From a virus, in the IMG/VR virus record IMGVR_UViG_3300037993_001242, positions 1-64,000 of that record: a stretch of 64,000 nucleotides of DNA, one strand, 5' to 3'. A program made the position numbers and the translations under genes. Below, piece by piece: positions 42,007-49,961 of this stretch (position 1 is the first letter of the stretch; every line of letters begins with the position of its first letter). The notes beneath the pieces are model-generated. The model was not told the origin of the DNA. It ran no database searches and saw nothing but the letters and a program-made list of their open reading frames with translations.

Positions 42007-42196
42007 AAGGATTGTGATTCATCCGTTGGCGCTGGTGGCCCTTGGGATCAGGCGGTCGGTAGCTCCGGTATGGAATGGCATCCCGGTGGAATGCCGAGAA
42101 GTGTCACCGGCGGAAGGTAAAAAGGGAGGAAGTCGGCTGGGAGTATATTTGGAAGCAAAGAGGAAGGAAGCCGCGCTAGTTAGCTTTGACTGTTAA
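41942..42196 (+). CDS. Hypothetical basic protein (84 aa)
   Basis: A 65-nt overlap with the preceding gene. Contains R-I-V-I-H-P-L-A-L-V-A-L-G and a Gly/Lys-rich basic part. It ends 1 nt before the tagged HAD gene, so it lies in the same operon. The function is unknown. The large overlap lowers confidence that both frames are used. Confidence 0.45.
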   Translation: MKKKILSEMVEQYQQRQHRLPERIVIHPLALVALGIRRSVAPVWNGIPVECREVSPAEGKKGGSRLGVYLEAKRKEAALVSFDC

Positions 42197-42197
42197 T

Positions 42198-42551
42198 ATG
42201 CGCGCAAAACAACTCGTAGACATCCTGCTGGAGGACAAAAAAGTCATCGCCGTTGATCTGGACGGCACATTAGCCCGCCGCCTGCCCGGCAAGTTTGACC
42301 GGGAAAAGATCGGCAAACCGGTTCCAGAAATGGTGCGGAAAATCCGGCGGGCATTGGAAAGCGGCCACGAAGTCATCATCTTTACCGCTCGCGCAGCGGA
42401 GCCGATCAACATTCGTCCTATCAAGGCGTGGCTGAAGGAGCACGATCTTCCCGATCTGAAGATAACCCACGAAAAGACGCCCGACATCGACGAATTCTGG
42501 GACGACAAGGCCAAGGGCGTGGAGCAAAACAAAGGAACGTTCAAACACTGA
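42198..42551 (+). CDS. HAD-like phosphatase with capsid-targeting-like tag
   Basis: A 117-aa protein. Residues 1-13 (MRAKQLVDILLED) are the shared N-terminal tag. A HAD fold follows at once: motif I V-I-A-V-D-L-D-G-T-L (nucleophile Asp20, acid/base Asp22), motif II V-I-I-F-T-A-R near residue 59, and D-E-F-W-D-D-K-A-K near the C-terminus as motif III/IV. It is the size of small deoxyribonucleotidase- or polynucleotide-phosphatase-like HADs without a cap. If packaged and injected it could act on nucleotides or nucleic acid ends early in infection; this is inferred from the tag. Confidence 0.8.
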   Translation: MRAKQLVDILLEDKKVIAVDLDGTLARRLPGKFDREKIGKPVPEMVRKIRRALESGHEVIIFTARAAEPINIRPIKAWLKEHDLPDLKITHEKTPDIDEFWDDKAKGVEQNKGTFKH

Positions 42552-42668
42552 TGGTCGAGTCACGCATACCGCAAAAAAGCTATCCGTTGTCCTACCTGTG
42601 GAACCATATCCACATGAAGCCCCTTGCGGTCTCCAAAGCCAAAAAGCGGAAGACCGTCCTCCTCAAAA

Positions 42669-42974
42669 CTAATTGCGCCGATCCCGGATGAAATTCTGCG
42701 CAAACTTTTCGTTTTCCTGCTGTTCGTGCTCCGCTTCCTGTTCGGCGGTTTGGCCGATCCAGTAGGGTACGGCATAAGCCAGAAAATCGGGATCAAAACC
42801 TTTGGCCTCAAGCTGCTGGCGAAATTGCCCGTAATAGTCCTTGAGCATCTTGGTCTTTTCAATATCGGAAACAGGTCGCTGCATAATCTGGAGCGTCTGG
42901 GTGATCTGATCCTGATCAAGGATGCTTCCCAACGGCACCGTCTTCCAGCCTTTTGGCAATTTAGGTTTGGCCAT
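42669..42974 (-). CDS. Hypothetical protein next to neck gene (101 aa)
   Basis: Helical, Gln/Glu-rich protein ending in R-D-R-R-N. It contains P-L-G-S-I-L-D-Q-D-Q-I and a Tyr-rich P-Y-W-I-G-Q-T. It follows the neck-protein gene with 1 nt between, so it is probably a virion assembly protein. No family is recognised. Confidence 0.6.
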   Translation of the reverse strand: MAKPKLPKGWKTVPLGSILDQDQITQTLQIMQRPVSDIEKTKMLKDYYGQFRQQLEAKGFDPDFLAYAVPYWIGQTAEQEAEHEQQENEKFAQNFIRDRRN

Positions 42975-42975
42975 A

Positions 42976-43740
42976 TTATTCGTCCAGCATGGCAGGAGCC
43001 ATCCGGCCCATACCTTTGAGCAGTTCCATCAATTTGTCCAGTTCCTGTTGTGCCGAATCCCGCCGCCCGGTGTCAAGCTGTAAATTTTGAAGGGGGCCGG
43101 GAATGGCTCCGCTGAACTTCATCCAGATGTCGGCCAGCTTGAACCGCGACAGCGCCAACGAGTAGCGTTTTACCCAATCCGCCCCGGTCGCGGTAAGCTG
43201 TTCTGTCCGGGTATGCGGCCAATAGGCAAATATACCGGCTTGATAACGCTCGATGGGATTGTGGATGTACAGTGCCTGCTCCATTTCATCATAAAACCAG
43301 TCGGGCCGAATACTGGTCACTCGCTGCCACGTCTTGCGCCAGCGTAGGAAGATGTCGTATTCATCGAGACCCAGCCGGAACAGCGGAGCCGGGTTGATCA
43401 GGTTGCCATAAAAGATTTCCGTCGGCACCGGGTTGGGTTCAACAAACTGGACGTTGGCAACACCCAGTCCTACATCAACGCCTTGGAGATATTTGAACTG
43501 ACCCCGGACGAGGATGATGTTGCCAACTTTGATCTTGGGAACCCACTGAGAATACAACGACATCGAATCCTGAATGGCATCCAGAATCTGCTGGTTGGTA
43601 AGCTCAACATTCCACACCGGCCCGCCCAAACTGCGGATGATGTAATTTTTTAACTGGTCAACCGTATAGCCACGAAGGGGCAGCGTATCCGGGCTGTCCT
43701 GACTGGTTTTGACTGGTTCACTGGCATTGCTTGTGGCCAT
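42976..43740 (-). CDS. Neck protein (T4 gp13-like)
   Basis: A 254-aa protein. The start region L-K-N-Y-I-I-R-S-L-G-G-P-V-W-N-V-E-L and Q-I-L-D-A-I-Q-D-S-M-S-L-Y resembles gp13-like neck proteins of T4-type and cyanophages. The C-terminal part has R-F-K-L-A-D-I-W-M-K-F and a helix ending with M-L-D-E. Neck proteins close the filled head and join it to the tail. GTAGTTA (43745-43751) lies 4 nt upstream of the ATG. Confidence 0.65.
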   Translation of the reverse strand: MATSNASEPVKTSQDSPDTLPLRGYTVDQLKNYIIRSLGGPVWNVELTNQQILDAIQDSMSLYSQWVPKIKVGNIILVRGQFKYLQGVDVGLGVANVQFVEPNPVPTEIFYGNLINPAPLFRLGLDEYDIFLRWRKTWQRVTSIRPDWFYDEMEQALYIHNPIERYQAGIFAYWPHTRTEQLTATGADWVKRYSLALSRFKLADIWMKFSGAIPGPLQNLQLDTGRRDSAQQELDKLMELLKGMGRMAPAMLDE

Positions 43741-43752
43741 GCCCTAACTACT

Positions 43753-44784
43753 TCAGGTTGTCAGCGGGTATGGAGCCATGATGGCGTCGACCTGATCAGG
43801 ATGCTTTGATTCCGCGTGCTGTTTAAGCTGTGACCGGAATTTGCGTTCAATGTGGCAGATCGAGCACACAAATGGCTGATCAGTCTCTGGCGCGGGAGCC
43901 GCTTCATCCGGCGGAACCGGCGGCGTTTCATCCGTGGGCACCGGGGGCAGACTTCCACCTTCTGGCACTTCGTCCAGTTCCGGTTCCGGCAGGGGCACCA
44001 CTTCCGCAACAACCGCAACTTCAGGTAGCGGGGCGGATTCGGTTATGGCCGCCGGTTTGCCCGCCACCACCGGCGCGTTGGGGGGAGCCGTGCGCACGAT
44101 GGTATTCATAAAGCCTGTCTCGCTGTCGAGTTGAGCGTTGGTGGTCTCGGCCTTTTTGAGTTGCGCCAGCAATGGTTGTCGCTGGGTCGCAATCTCCGAC
44201 GGCATCTGGAGTAATTCTTTGGGCAAGTCGGCGGGACGCTTGGTCATCGAGGAATCGATGGCATACTTGATCATTGGCACGTCCGACAAGCGCGGCGGTG
44301 TTCCATCTGTATCCGTCACGCCGTAATTCTCCGGCACTTCCCTCGGCTTCTTGATCAAACCGGCGCGCCGCGCCTCGTCCATGGACATAGCAACGACCGA
44401 GGGCTTATTGATCGCCTGTTCCGGTATGTCTCTCGGCTTGGGCATCACCGGCTGACGGACACCGTGTTTGTCCTGCGTAAATTCCGTCACGGCGTGTACG
44501 GACAAGCCATCGCTTCGAGGAGCCACGTTCATGGTGGCCACGGGCACCCGGATCACGGGTACTGGTTTATCGGACATTTCCCGATGCAGTTGCTTGTTGT
44601 TGGCGTAAAGCTCGAAGAACGGGTCATTGATTTTTCGTCCTTGCCGGTCGAGGACATATTCGCCGGGCTGCAAAAAAAGCGTGATGCTCAATTTGGAAAT
44701 CACCAATTGCATGGGCCATTTATTGCCGTTGTAATATCCGACGACGTTGGTCGTGGGCACGGTTGCGGGCACAGTTTTGCTCAT
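43753..44784 (-). CDS. Virion-region protein with C-terminal C2H2 zinc finger
   Basis: A 343-aa protein, ATG 44784. The first 70 residues are beta-rich (V-G-Y-Y-N-G-N-K-W-P). A long central region is Pro/Val/Glu-rich with several P-K-x-R-D/E-x-P repeats. The C-terminus (about residues 308-335) is a classic C2H2 finger: F-V-C-S-I-C, then F-R-S-Q-L-K-Q-H-A-E-S-K-H. C2H2 fingers are rare in phages. It may bind DNA in the head or neck. It shares an operon with the neck gene. Confidence 0.7.
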   Translation of the reverse strand: MSKTVPATVPTTNVVGYYNGNKWPMQLVISKLSITLFLQPGEYVLDRQGRKINDPFFELYANNKQLHREMSDKPVPVIRVPVATMNVAPRSDGLSVHAVTEFTQDKHGVRQPVMPKPRDIPEQAINKPSVVAMSMDEARRAGLIKKPREVPENYGVTDTDGTPPRLSDVPMIKYAIDSSMTKRPADLPKELLQMPSEIATQRQPLLAQLKKAETTNAQLDSETGFMNTIVRTAPPNAPVVAGKPAAITESAPLPEVAVVAEVVPLPEPELDEVPEGGSLPPVPTDETPPVPPDEAAPAPETDQPFVCSICHIERKFRSQLKQHAESKHPDQVDAIMAPYPLTT

Positions 44785-44818
44785 GCTTTTTAAGAACGTA
44801 TTTTCGCAGGAGCAAATT

Positions 44819-44859
44819 GAAAAAATAAAACGGCGGTCGTTCCAACTACGACCGCCGTT
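44819..44859 (-). terminator. Rho-independent terminator of ligase-like gene
   Basis: A 12-bp stem AACGGCGGTCGT/ACGACCGCCGTT (44829-44859) with a 7-nt loop. The minus-strand 3' side is followed by TTATTTTTTC. It lies 64 nt downstream of the ligase-like gene. Confidence 0.85.
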
Positions 44860-44922
44860 AATCAGACTAACCACCAAACCCTCTATGAAACACTTAAACG
44901 GTAAGCCTGCCCTACCAAATCG

Positions 44923-45504
44923 TCAAGACCATTTCCGCGTGAACCACGCCAGCGTTGTCCGTTTCCGCGTTCCGCCCATGGGATAATAATGCGTCGGATA
45001 ACGGTTGTCTTTCAAAACAATGCCTTCATACATCGGGAGATTTCTGGCCCCGCGCAGCAGCCACGCTCTGGTCGGTTTGGGGAACATCCAGCGATGCTGG
45101 ATGAACCTGACCATCTGGAACGCCATGACCTCCCGCTCGTCCACCGACCGATACAACATAGATTTTCCGTCAAGGGCCAACAGGTCAAAAGGGTGAAATT
45201 CTTCTTCGTACACCACGCCGTCAAAAACCGTCCGGTTGGGCAATTTCAGAAAATCGTGCGTATGCTGGAGCGGCTTTTTGTACCACTTGCCAAAGCCATC
45301 CTGAACGTAGAGCCTCTTGTCGACGACCGCCAGACAGGCCCGTTCCCCGGCCAGCAGAGGCTGGGCGCACCACAAGCCCGGTTTGCTGATTTCTTGGTAT
45401 AAGTCCTCGATCAGACGCACAGCCCGCAGCGTGCGGCCCGTAGCGGGGCGCACCGGCTGAAAAGGAAACACCACGCCCGAAACGATGACAATCTTTTCCT
45501 GCAT
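44923..45504 (-). CDS. ATP-dependent ligase-like protein lacking the active-site lysine
   Basis: A 193-aa nucleotidyltransferase-fold protein. Recognisable ligase elements are motif III/IIIa (V-F-D-G-V-V-Y-E, F-H-P-F-D-L-L), motif IV (Y-E-G-I-V-L-K) and a motif V-like end (W-F-T-R-K-W). At motif I, where ligases have K-x-D-G-x-R, this protein reads L-L-A-G-E-R, so the adenylated Lys and the following Asp are gone. It is also shorter than T4 DNA ligase and lacks an OB domain. Perhaps a decoy or structural relic; end-sealing activity is unlikely. ATG 45504 with GGTATACA-like sequence just upstream. Confidence 0.65.
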   Translation of the reverse strand: MQEKIVIVSGVVFPFQPVRPATGRTLRAVRLIEDLYQEISKPGLWCAQPLLAGERACLAVVDKRLYVQDGFGKWYKKPLQHTHDFLKLPNRTVFDGVVYEEEFHPFDLLALDGKSMLYRSVDEREVMAFQMVRFIQHRWMFPKPTRAWLLRGARNLPMYEGIVLKDNRYPTHYYPMGGTRKRTTLAWFTRKWS

Positions 45505-45549
45505 ACACCCAAAATGTATACCGAAAACACCACTTGTCAATAGCAAAAT

Positions 45550-45771
45550 TTAATAGCGCTTGGGGGGCGGTTCCGGGAGCATCGCCACAGGAATTGGTTC
45601 AAAACGAACCACCACTTTGTTGGTCTTCGGATCGACCGCCTTCAAATCCTTCCCCTCCCGGCGCAGGGCCAGCCCGCGACGGCGGCAAAGCCATTTCAAT
45701 TCGTGATCCGAGTAGCGTTTGCTCCGCCGCCACACTCTGGAAAATTCACGATTGGTTAGCCGGTAATCCAT
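45550..45771 (-). CDS. Small basic protein (73 aa)
   Basis: Start at ATG 45771 (M-D-Y-R-L-T-N-R-E-F). It is very basic (R-R-S-K-R-Y, C-R-R-R-G-L-A-L-R-R) and ends in P-P-P-K-R-Y. No family is recognised. It follows the tagged gene 45803-46225 closely. Confidence 0.5.
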   Translation of the reverse strand: MDYRLTNREFSRVWRRSKRYSDHELKWLCRRRGLALRREGKDLKAVDPKTNKVVVRFEPIPVAMLPEPPPKRY

Positions 45772-45802
45772 GATTTGTAGAACTGTTCCCCGTGGAACAT
45801 TT

Positions 45803-46225
45803 TTAAATGCCGCCTCCAATGTTTTGCTCGCGCTGTTTGAGCGCCCGGTCGGCGTGCTTGTAGTACAGACGCCTGCTCGGCGTGGGCCAGTCACGTTCCC
45901 GCGTGCTGTAGACATCGGTCGCGCCAAAAGACCGGCGGCGCAAATTCCGGTTGGTCGCCAGCGTGTGTGATTTACGGGGATAACCGGGCGGCTCCTCCGC
46001 TGCCGGTTGAAACACGTATTTGCGCCCGCCCTGAACAAACCAGTTAACGCCCAACCGGTGAGCCTCCGCTTTGGTCGTGGGCGGGTTGTTACGCAGTTGG
46101 TATCGTTGATACTGCGGGCTGCCGGGCTTGAAAACTTGGGAATAATCCCAAGGTTCGGCCCCTTCCAACGAATCCAATGAGTCGTCTTCCAGCAACGCGT
46201 CTACGATGTGCTCGGCTCTGGTCAC
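45803..46225 (-). CDS. Tagged protein, GTG start (140 aa)
   Basis: Starts MTRAEHIVDALLEDD with GTG at 46223-46225; GTAATTA (46230-46236) lies 4 nt upstream and decides the start. After the tag comes W-D-Y-S-Q-V-F-K-P and a Tyr/Arg-rich body with V-N-W-F-V-Q-G-G-R-K-Y-V-F. No catalytic motif is recognised. I infer an internal virion protein because of the tag. Confidence 0.7.
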   Translation of the reverse strand: MTRAEHIVDALLEDDSLDSLEGAEPWDYSQVFKPGSPQYQRYQLRNNPPTTKAEAHRLGVNWFVQGGRKYVFQPAAEEPPGYPRKSHTLATNRNLRRRSFGATDVYSTRERDWPTPSRRLYYKHADRALKQREQNIGGGI

Positions 46226-46229
46226 AATT

Positions 46230-46236
46230 TAATTAC
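46230..46236 (-). promoter_or_regulatory. GTARTTA start signal (GTAATTA)
   Basis: Lies 4 nt upstream of the GTG start of 45803-46225. Confidence 0.5.
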
Positions 46237-46367
46237 GAAAATTTTCTTGTAAAAATAAAAAATCCAGTTCTGTAGTTACGTCGCGCACAAAGCGCACACC
46301 AGCGGGTGGCCGCCGTCGAGCCGCCCGGCTGAGAAAAACATCGACGAGAATGAAAGACTGAAAGAGC

Positions 46368-47255
46368 ATGAATGAAACAAACTGGAACGACCGCATGGCC
46401 GCTGCCGCTGCGGTATTGGGCCTCACCCCGGCTGTATTCGAGGAGGAATTCAAAAGGTTGACACGCATAACCACCGTCGAAGACATCGACGACGATGACG
46501 TGTTCAAATTTGGAGACTTCCGGGAAATCTACAAGTCACTGCCGGTGCCGGTGCTCCGCAAAGTGTTCAAAGCCCTGCGCGGCGGCAAATCCACCGACAA
46601 ACAAACTCCGGGCGGCGAAGGCACTGATCCCCGGATTCAGGAACTCAAAGCACTGGGCTTCAAAACCCGGCTCGAAGACGCTGATCCGGCGATCCTGCTC
46701 AAGTATTACCTGCCGGACAAACCGGCTGACCCAATCAGCACCGCGCTTAAAAAGCGCTTCGGCGACAAACCGTTGATCGCCTTCAAAGACGACGGCACCG
46801 TGGCGCTGACCGAAACGCTGCAATACCTCGCTGATCTGGAGCAGCATTACCCGGAGCAGGAAACCATCACCGTGGACGGCAAGCTGGCCAAATTGTGGCC
46901 TATCGGAGCCAAACCCGACACAATGGTCGAAGAAGACCCGCTCTTCCCCGGCCAACCGTTGCGGAACGGTTACAGCCTTGTCAACCACCGGAATTGGACA
47001 AAAGTCTCAATGGAAAACCGGCAGATGTGCCGCATCATCCTTGAGCGCGGCGAAATCGATCCCGACAACAAAGAAGCCGTCCTGCGGTTTCTGGAACGGG
47101 CCGAAACCAAAGACGGCCTCAACGCCGCCTACCCGGAAGCGGAACTCGAATTCCGCGAGAAAAAGAAAAAAGACGAACTGCCCAAACTGAAAGTCCAACT
47201 GGGTGCCGCTGGCACCAAGCCGAACAATCCGTTTGGCGTCCGCCGCCAGTACTAA
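46368..47255 (+). CDS. Hypothetical protein (295 aa)
   Basis: No family is recognised. Acidic N-terminal half (V-E-D-I-D-D-D-D-V-F), a Gly/Lys-rich linker around 72-85, then an ordered alpha/beta part and a charged C-terminal helix (F-R-E-K-K-K-K-D-E). A weak AAAGAG precedes the ATG. The gene is followed by a terminator, then by 47299-48552. High GC and typical phage codon use indicate a resident core gene. Confidence 0.65.
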   Translation: MNETNWNDRMAAAAAVLGLTPAVFEEEFKRLTRITTVEDIDDDDVFKFGDFREIYKSLPVPVLRKVFKALRGGKSTDKQTPGGEGTDPRIQELKALGFKTRLEDADPAILLKYYLPDKPADPISTALKKRFGDKPLIAFKDDGTVALTETLQYLADLEQHYPEQETITVDGKLAKLWPIGAKPDTMVEEDPLFPGQPLRNGYSLVNHRNWTKVSMENRQMCRIILERGEIDPDNKEAVLRFLERAETKDGLNAAYPEAELEFREKKKKDELPKLKVQLGAAGTKPNNPFGVRRQY

Positions 47256-47268
47256 CCAATCAACCGGA

Positions 47269-47294
47269 GGAGCGCGGCAACGCGCTCCCCTTTT
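47269..47294 (+). terminator. Rho-independent terminator
   Basis: An 8-bp stem GGAGCGCG/CGCGCTCC with loop GCAA, then CCTTTT. It lies 13 nt after the stop of 46368-47255 and 4 nt before the next ATG. Confidence 0.85.
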
Positions 47295-47298
47295 GCCC

Positions 47299-48552
47299 AT
47301 GAATTATTTCGATACAACCGTAAATTCAACGGATTATCTGATGACCATCAACGGGTTGTCCGTTGGCCTGAATCTGCCCGAAGCCCTGCATTCCAAGGGC
47401 GAAGGCGAAGAGGAATTGACCCATGGTCTGCCGCCCTACCGACCACGCCGGGCGTATCTGGTCGACGAGTATCCGGCCTGCCCGGACAGTTGGCTGCGCA
47501 GCAGCGGGCGCATCAAAAGCTACTTCGTGCCCATCATGGCCGATACGGGCCTGTGGCTGGATTTTAACGCCTGCTCGCGCCACGCCAACCACACGGCCAT
47601 TGTCATCTCGGTGCAGGGCATCAATGCCGTAACTGGATTGCCTTGCAAAGATGCCCAACTGGAGCAGTACAAGGATCAATGCCCCAAGCACAAGGAACCG
47701 TTTGGCCCTGACCGTCTGTGCAAGAAGTGCAACTTCAAGTGGCCCAAACAAAATTACCTGTCCAGCACCGGCACTCCGTACGGCGCGCTGTGGTTGGATG
47801 GCTTCCGGGCGGAAGACGGCAAGGTGCGCCAGTACGTGTTTACGGAACAAAAACTACGCAGCGTGGCCAAGGCCATCATTGGCGAGGATCGCGTCTTTGC
47901 GCTGGGGATCAGCTACTTCCTGTCAAAGGAACCACGCCCGGTCACTGCTCCCAGCGTCACACGCGGCTACCACGGCATAAAAATGAACTACCTCGCAGGG
48001 GGTGATGAAATTGGGGCAATTGAAGGTGATACTAGCATTGAGGCTGATACTTGCAGTTTTGGCGATATGCCACTCAACTCCGATACCTCGGTCAACACGG
48101 CAGACATGTCGTCCGTCCATGTATACAACATGTCAATGGGCACACCAACCGCCTCGCTGGGGTCGAGTGGTTCCAAGGGAATGAGCGCCGGTAAACTGTA
48201 CTCTGGAAGTTTGAATGCAAACACGAGGAAGTATTCCGGCGGCACACTTGCCAAAAAGCATTTCTTGTCCGCAATGCCCAAAAGCTCATCGCTCGATGCG
48301 CCAGTAACCACAGCGGCTTTTCACAAACTCGCAGCGGTAAAACAAATGGAAATCGCCGCCGGGGCGCGCATTGACCAGCAAGTGCATGACGATCCAAACG
48401 ATCTGGAATTCTGGCAGAAGGAACCGGAGGGATTAATCGTGATCAACTACTGCACCCAGTCCGAGGCAATGAAGATCATCCGGGCGGGCAAGGTCGACGT
48501 GTCCGGCAGCAAGGAAGGCTTCTTGCAAAACGTACCCAAGGGCAACCCCTAA
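47299..48552 (+). CDS. Hypothetical protein with Cys/His site (417 aa)
   Basis: Start ATG 47299 right after the terminator. Residues about 130-160 contain C-P-K-H-K-E-P-F-G and L-C-K-K-C-N-F-K-W-P, a probable zinc site. The N-terminal part has G-L-P-P-Y-R-P-R-R-A-Y-L-V-D-E-Y-P-A-C. The region 48000-48350 is more AT-rich and Ser/Thr-rich, perhaps an inserted linker. No family is recognised. A hairpin with T-run lies 28 nt after the stop, inside the next gene. Confidence 0.65.
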   Translation: MNYFDTTVNSTDYLMTINGLSVGLNLPEALHSKGEGEEELTHGLPPYRPRRAYLVDEYPACPDSWLRSSGRIKSYFVPIMADTGLWLDFNACSRHANHTAIVISVQGINAVTGLPCKDAQLEQYKDQCPKHKEPFGPDRLCKKCNFKWPKQNYLSSTGTPYGALWLDGFRAEDGKVRQYVFTEQKLRSVAKAIIGEDRVFALGISYFLSKEPRPVTAPSVTRGYHGIKMNYLAGGDEIGAIEGDTSIEADTCSFGDMPLNSDTSVNTADMSSVHVYNMSMGTPTASLGSSGSKGMSAGKLYSGSLNANTRKYSGGTLAKKHFLSAMPKSSSLDAPVTTAAFHKLAAVKQMEIAAGARIDQQVHDDPNDLEFWQKEPEGLIVINYCTQSEAMKIIRAGKVDVSGSKEGFLQNVPKGNP

Positions 48553-48558
48553 GCGGTC

Positions 48559-49095
48559 GTGAATGTCCGCTTCGTCTCAGCCGACAGCCGCAAGGAAATC
48601 CAAGCGGCTGTCGGTTTTTTGGCCAAACAATCCTTGGGTTATCCCCGATACAATGACTGGGTGGGCCGGGCGGAAGCGGAACTTCATACCGGGTACAAGC
48701 GCGCCATACTGGCGTTCAGCGAAGACTGTCTGGTGGGTAATCTGGTCTGGCAGCCGCACAAAGCCATTCAAGGTGCGGTGGAGTGGAAGAACCTGCGGGT
48801 GCATCCCGCCGTCAAACGGCGGCTCTTTGGGAGATTCATTATCCGGCAGGCTGAAGAAATTTGTGGTTTTCCGGCGGCCATCTGTGACGTGCGCTCGGAT
48901 CAAAAAGATACCATCCAGTTCCTGCTGGTTTGTGGCTACACCATCGCCGCGACATTGCCGCTTTATGATTCGGAAAAACCGGACACGGTCATGGTGAAGT
49001 GGCTACGGCCATCAACTCAGGATTTGAAAACCGCTTTTACCTCCGCCGCTTCAAAGTCGTTATTTGACGCCAAGTACTCGATCCGTCGAGATTGA
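48559..49095 (+). CDS. GNAT-like N-acetyltransferase
   Basis: A 178-aa protein. The GNAT pattern is seen as L-V-G-N-L-V-W-Q-P, then W-K-N-L-R-V-H-P (beta-4 strand) followed by R-R-L-F-G-R-F-I-I-R-Q-A (acetyl-CoA-binding helix; the Q/R-x-x-G-x-G/A loop is altered), and F-L-L-V-C-G-Y-T near the end. Substrate unknown. The GTG start at 48559 is 6 nt after the upstream stop. A strong terminator hairpin (48581-48620) lies within its first 20 codons, so its expression may depend on read-through. Confidence 0.7.
   Translation: MNVRFVSADSRKEIQAAVGFLAKQSLGYPRYNDWVGRAEAELHTGYKRAILAFSEDCLVGNLVWQPHKAIQGAVEWKNLRVHPAVKRRLFGRFIIRQAEEICGFPAAICDVRSDQKDTIQFLLVCGYTIAATLPLYDSEKPDTVMVKWLRPSTQDLKTAFTSAASKSLFDAKYSIRRD
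48581..48620 (+). terminator. Terminator-like hairpin inside start of GNAT gene
   Basis: An 11-bp perfect stem CCGACAGCCGC/GCGGCTGTCGG with a 12-nt loop, followed by TTTTTT (48615-48620). It lies 28 nt after the stop of 47299-48552 and within the GNAT reading frame. Confidence 0.7.
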
Positions 49096-49122
49096 CGACG
49101 TTCCGCCCGGTGCGTCCATACC

Positions 49123-49320
49123 TTAGTAAAGCGTCCCGGTGAGGAGCCACATATATTGCCGGGCCGCCGCGTCCAGTATTCGTAGCCCGCTGCTTTCGTC
49201 TTTTTGATCGTTTTGGACATCGGGACGTGGTGCTTCAGCAACATCACCCTCTAAACCCAAATAGTGATTCGGGTGGCAAAACTCACAACTGCATGGATGT
49301 TGTTCGATAACGGCTTCCAT
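49123..49320 (-). CDS. Small Cys-rich protein (65 aa)
   Basis: Contains C-S-C-E-F-C-H-P-N-H near residue 10, a possible zinc site. It fills the gap between the GNAT gene and an inverted repeat. No family is recognised. Confidence 0.5.
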   Translation of the reverse strand: MEAVIEQHPCSCEFCHPNHYLGLEGDVAEAPRPDVQNDQKDESSGLRILDAAARQYMWLLTGTLY

Positions 49321-49340
49321 GCCGCAAACCTAAACCATGT

Positions 49341-49377
49341 TGTAGACGCCTACAAGTAAAATTTGTAGGCGTCTACA
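49341..49377. repeat. Perfect 15-bp inverted repeat
   Basis: TGTAGACGCCTACAA and its exact complement are separated by 7 nt. There is no clear T-run on either side. It lies between convergent or tandem gene ends and could be a terminator, RNA-stabilising hairpin or protein site. Confidence 0.7.
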
Positions 49378-49382
49378 CGTAA

Positions 49383-49946
49383 TCAGCCCCGGCCAAAAAG
49401 GAACGGCTTCCAGTCCTCGTGCAGCGGACGAATCCGCGTGCAGGCCGGAACCGACTTCGGGCGAAACGGCTGCCGCCGGAGCTTCAGGCCCGCCTCCTGC
49501 GGCGTCTTGTTGCCCTTCCGGTGGTTCAAGTCCTTCCGACTCCAAGAAACGTTGTCCCACGCGTTCCGGCCACCCCGGCTGCGGGGAATGACGTGATCGA
49601 TGGTACCGTCGGGCGCGTATTCGCCCGTGTACTGGCAAATGAAACCGTCCCGTTCGCCGACGCCCCGCCGGTTGAACTTGGGCACCCGCTTGGGCATCTG
49701 GGCGTAGCTGGACTTGCAAATGACCGTGGGCACCCGGATGGGGCCATGGATCGTCCGCAGGAACCGGTCGCCATCGCGAATGGGCAGCACGGCCCACTCC
49801 GACCACGGCACGGCGCGCATCTCGCCCATCTCAATGCCCGTGGCGACGCCGCGCACCATGTCGCACATGGCCGTCTGGACGTTCGTCTCGTCAATGGCCT
49901 GCCACAGCCGGTTGACCACAAGCACTTTTTGTTTCAGCAGTTTCAT
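49383..49946 (-). CDS. HNH endonuclease (Cys-poor variant)
   Basis: A 187-aa protein. It starts V-L-V-V-N-R-L-W-Q-A-I, the typical opening of a large HNH family. The nuclease part reads C-Q-Y-T-G-E-Y-A, I-D-H-V-I-P-R-S-R-G-G-R-N-A-W-D-N-V, then H-R-K-G-N-K-T-P-Q-E-A. The catalytic His and Asn are present, but the second Cys of each zinc pair is replaced, so it works without structural zinc or is altered. It may be a homing enzyme or host-DNA nuclease. Confidence 0.8.
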   Translation of the reverse strand: MKLLKQKVLVVNRLWQAIDETNVQTAMCDMVRGVATGIEMGEMRAVPWSEWAVLPIRDGDRFLRTIHGPIRVPTVICKSSYAQMPKRVPKFNRRGVGERDGFICQYTGEYAPDGTIDHVIPRSRGGRNAWDNVSWSRKDLNHRKGNKTPQEAGLKLRRQPFRPKSVPACTRIRPLHEDWKPFLFGRG

Positions 49947-49961
49947 AAAGTAATTAGGTGT

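Noticed and set aside
44829-44859. Inverted repeat as a recombination (att) site
   Set aside because: The T-rich run after the stem on the minus strand and its place after a gene end make a terminator the simpler reading.
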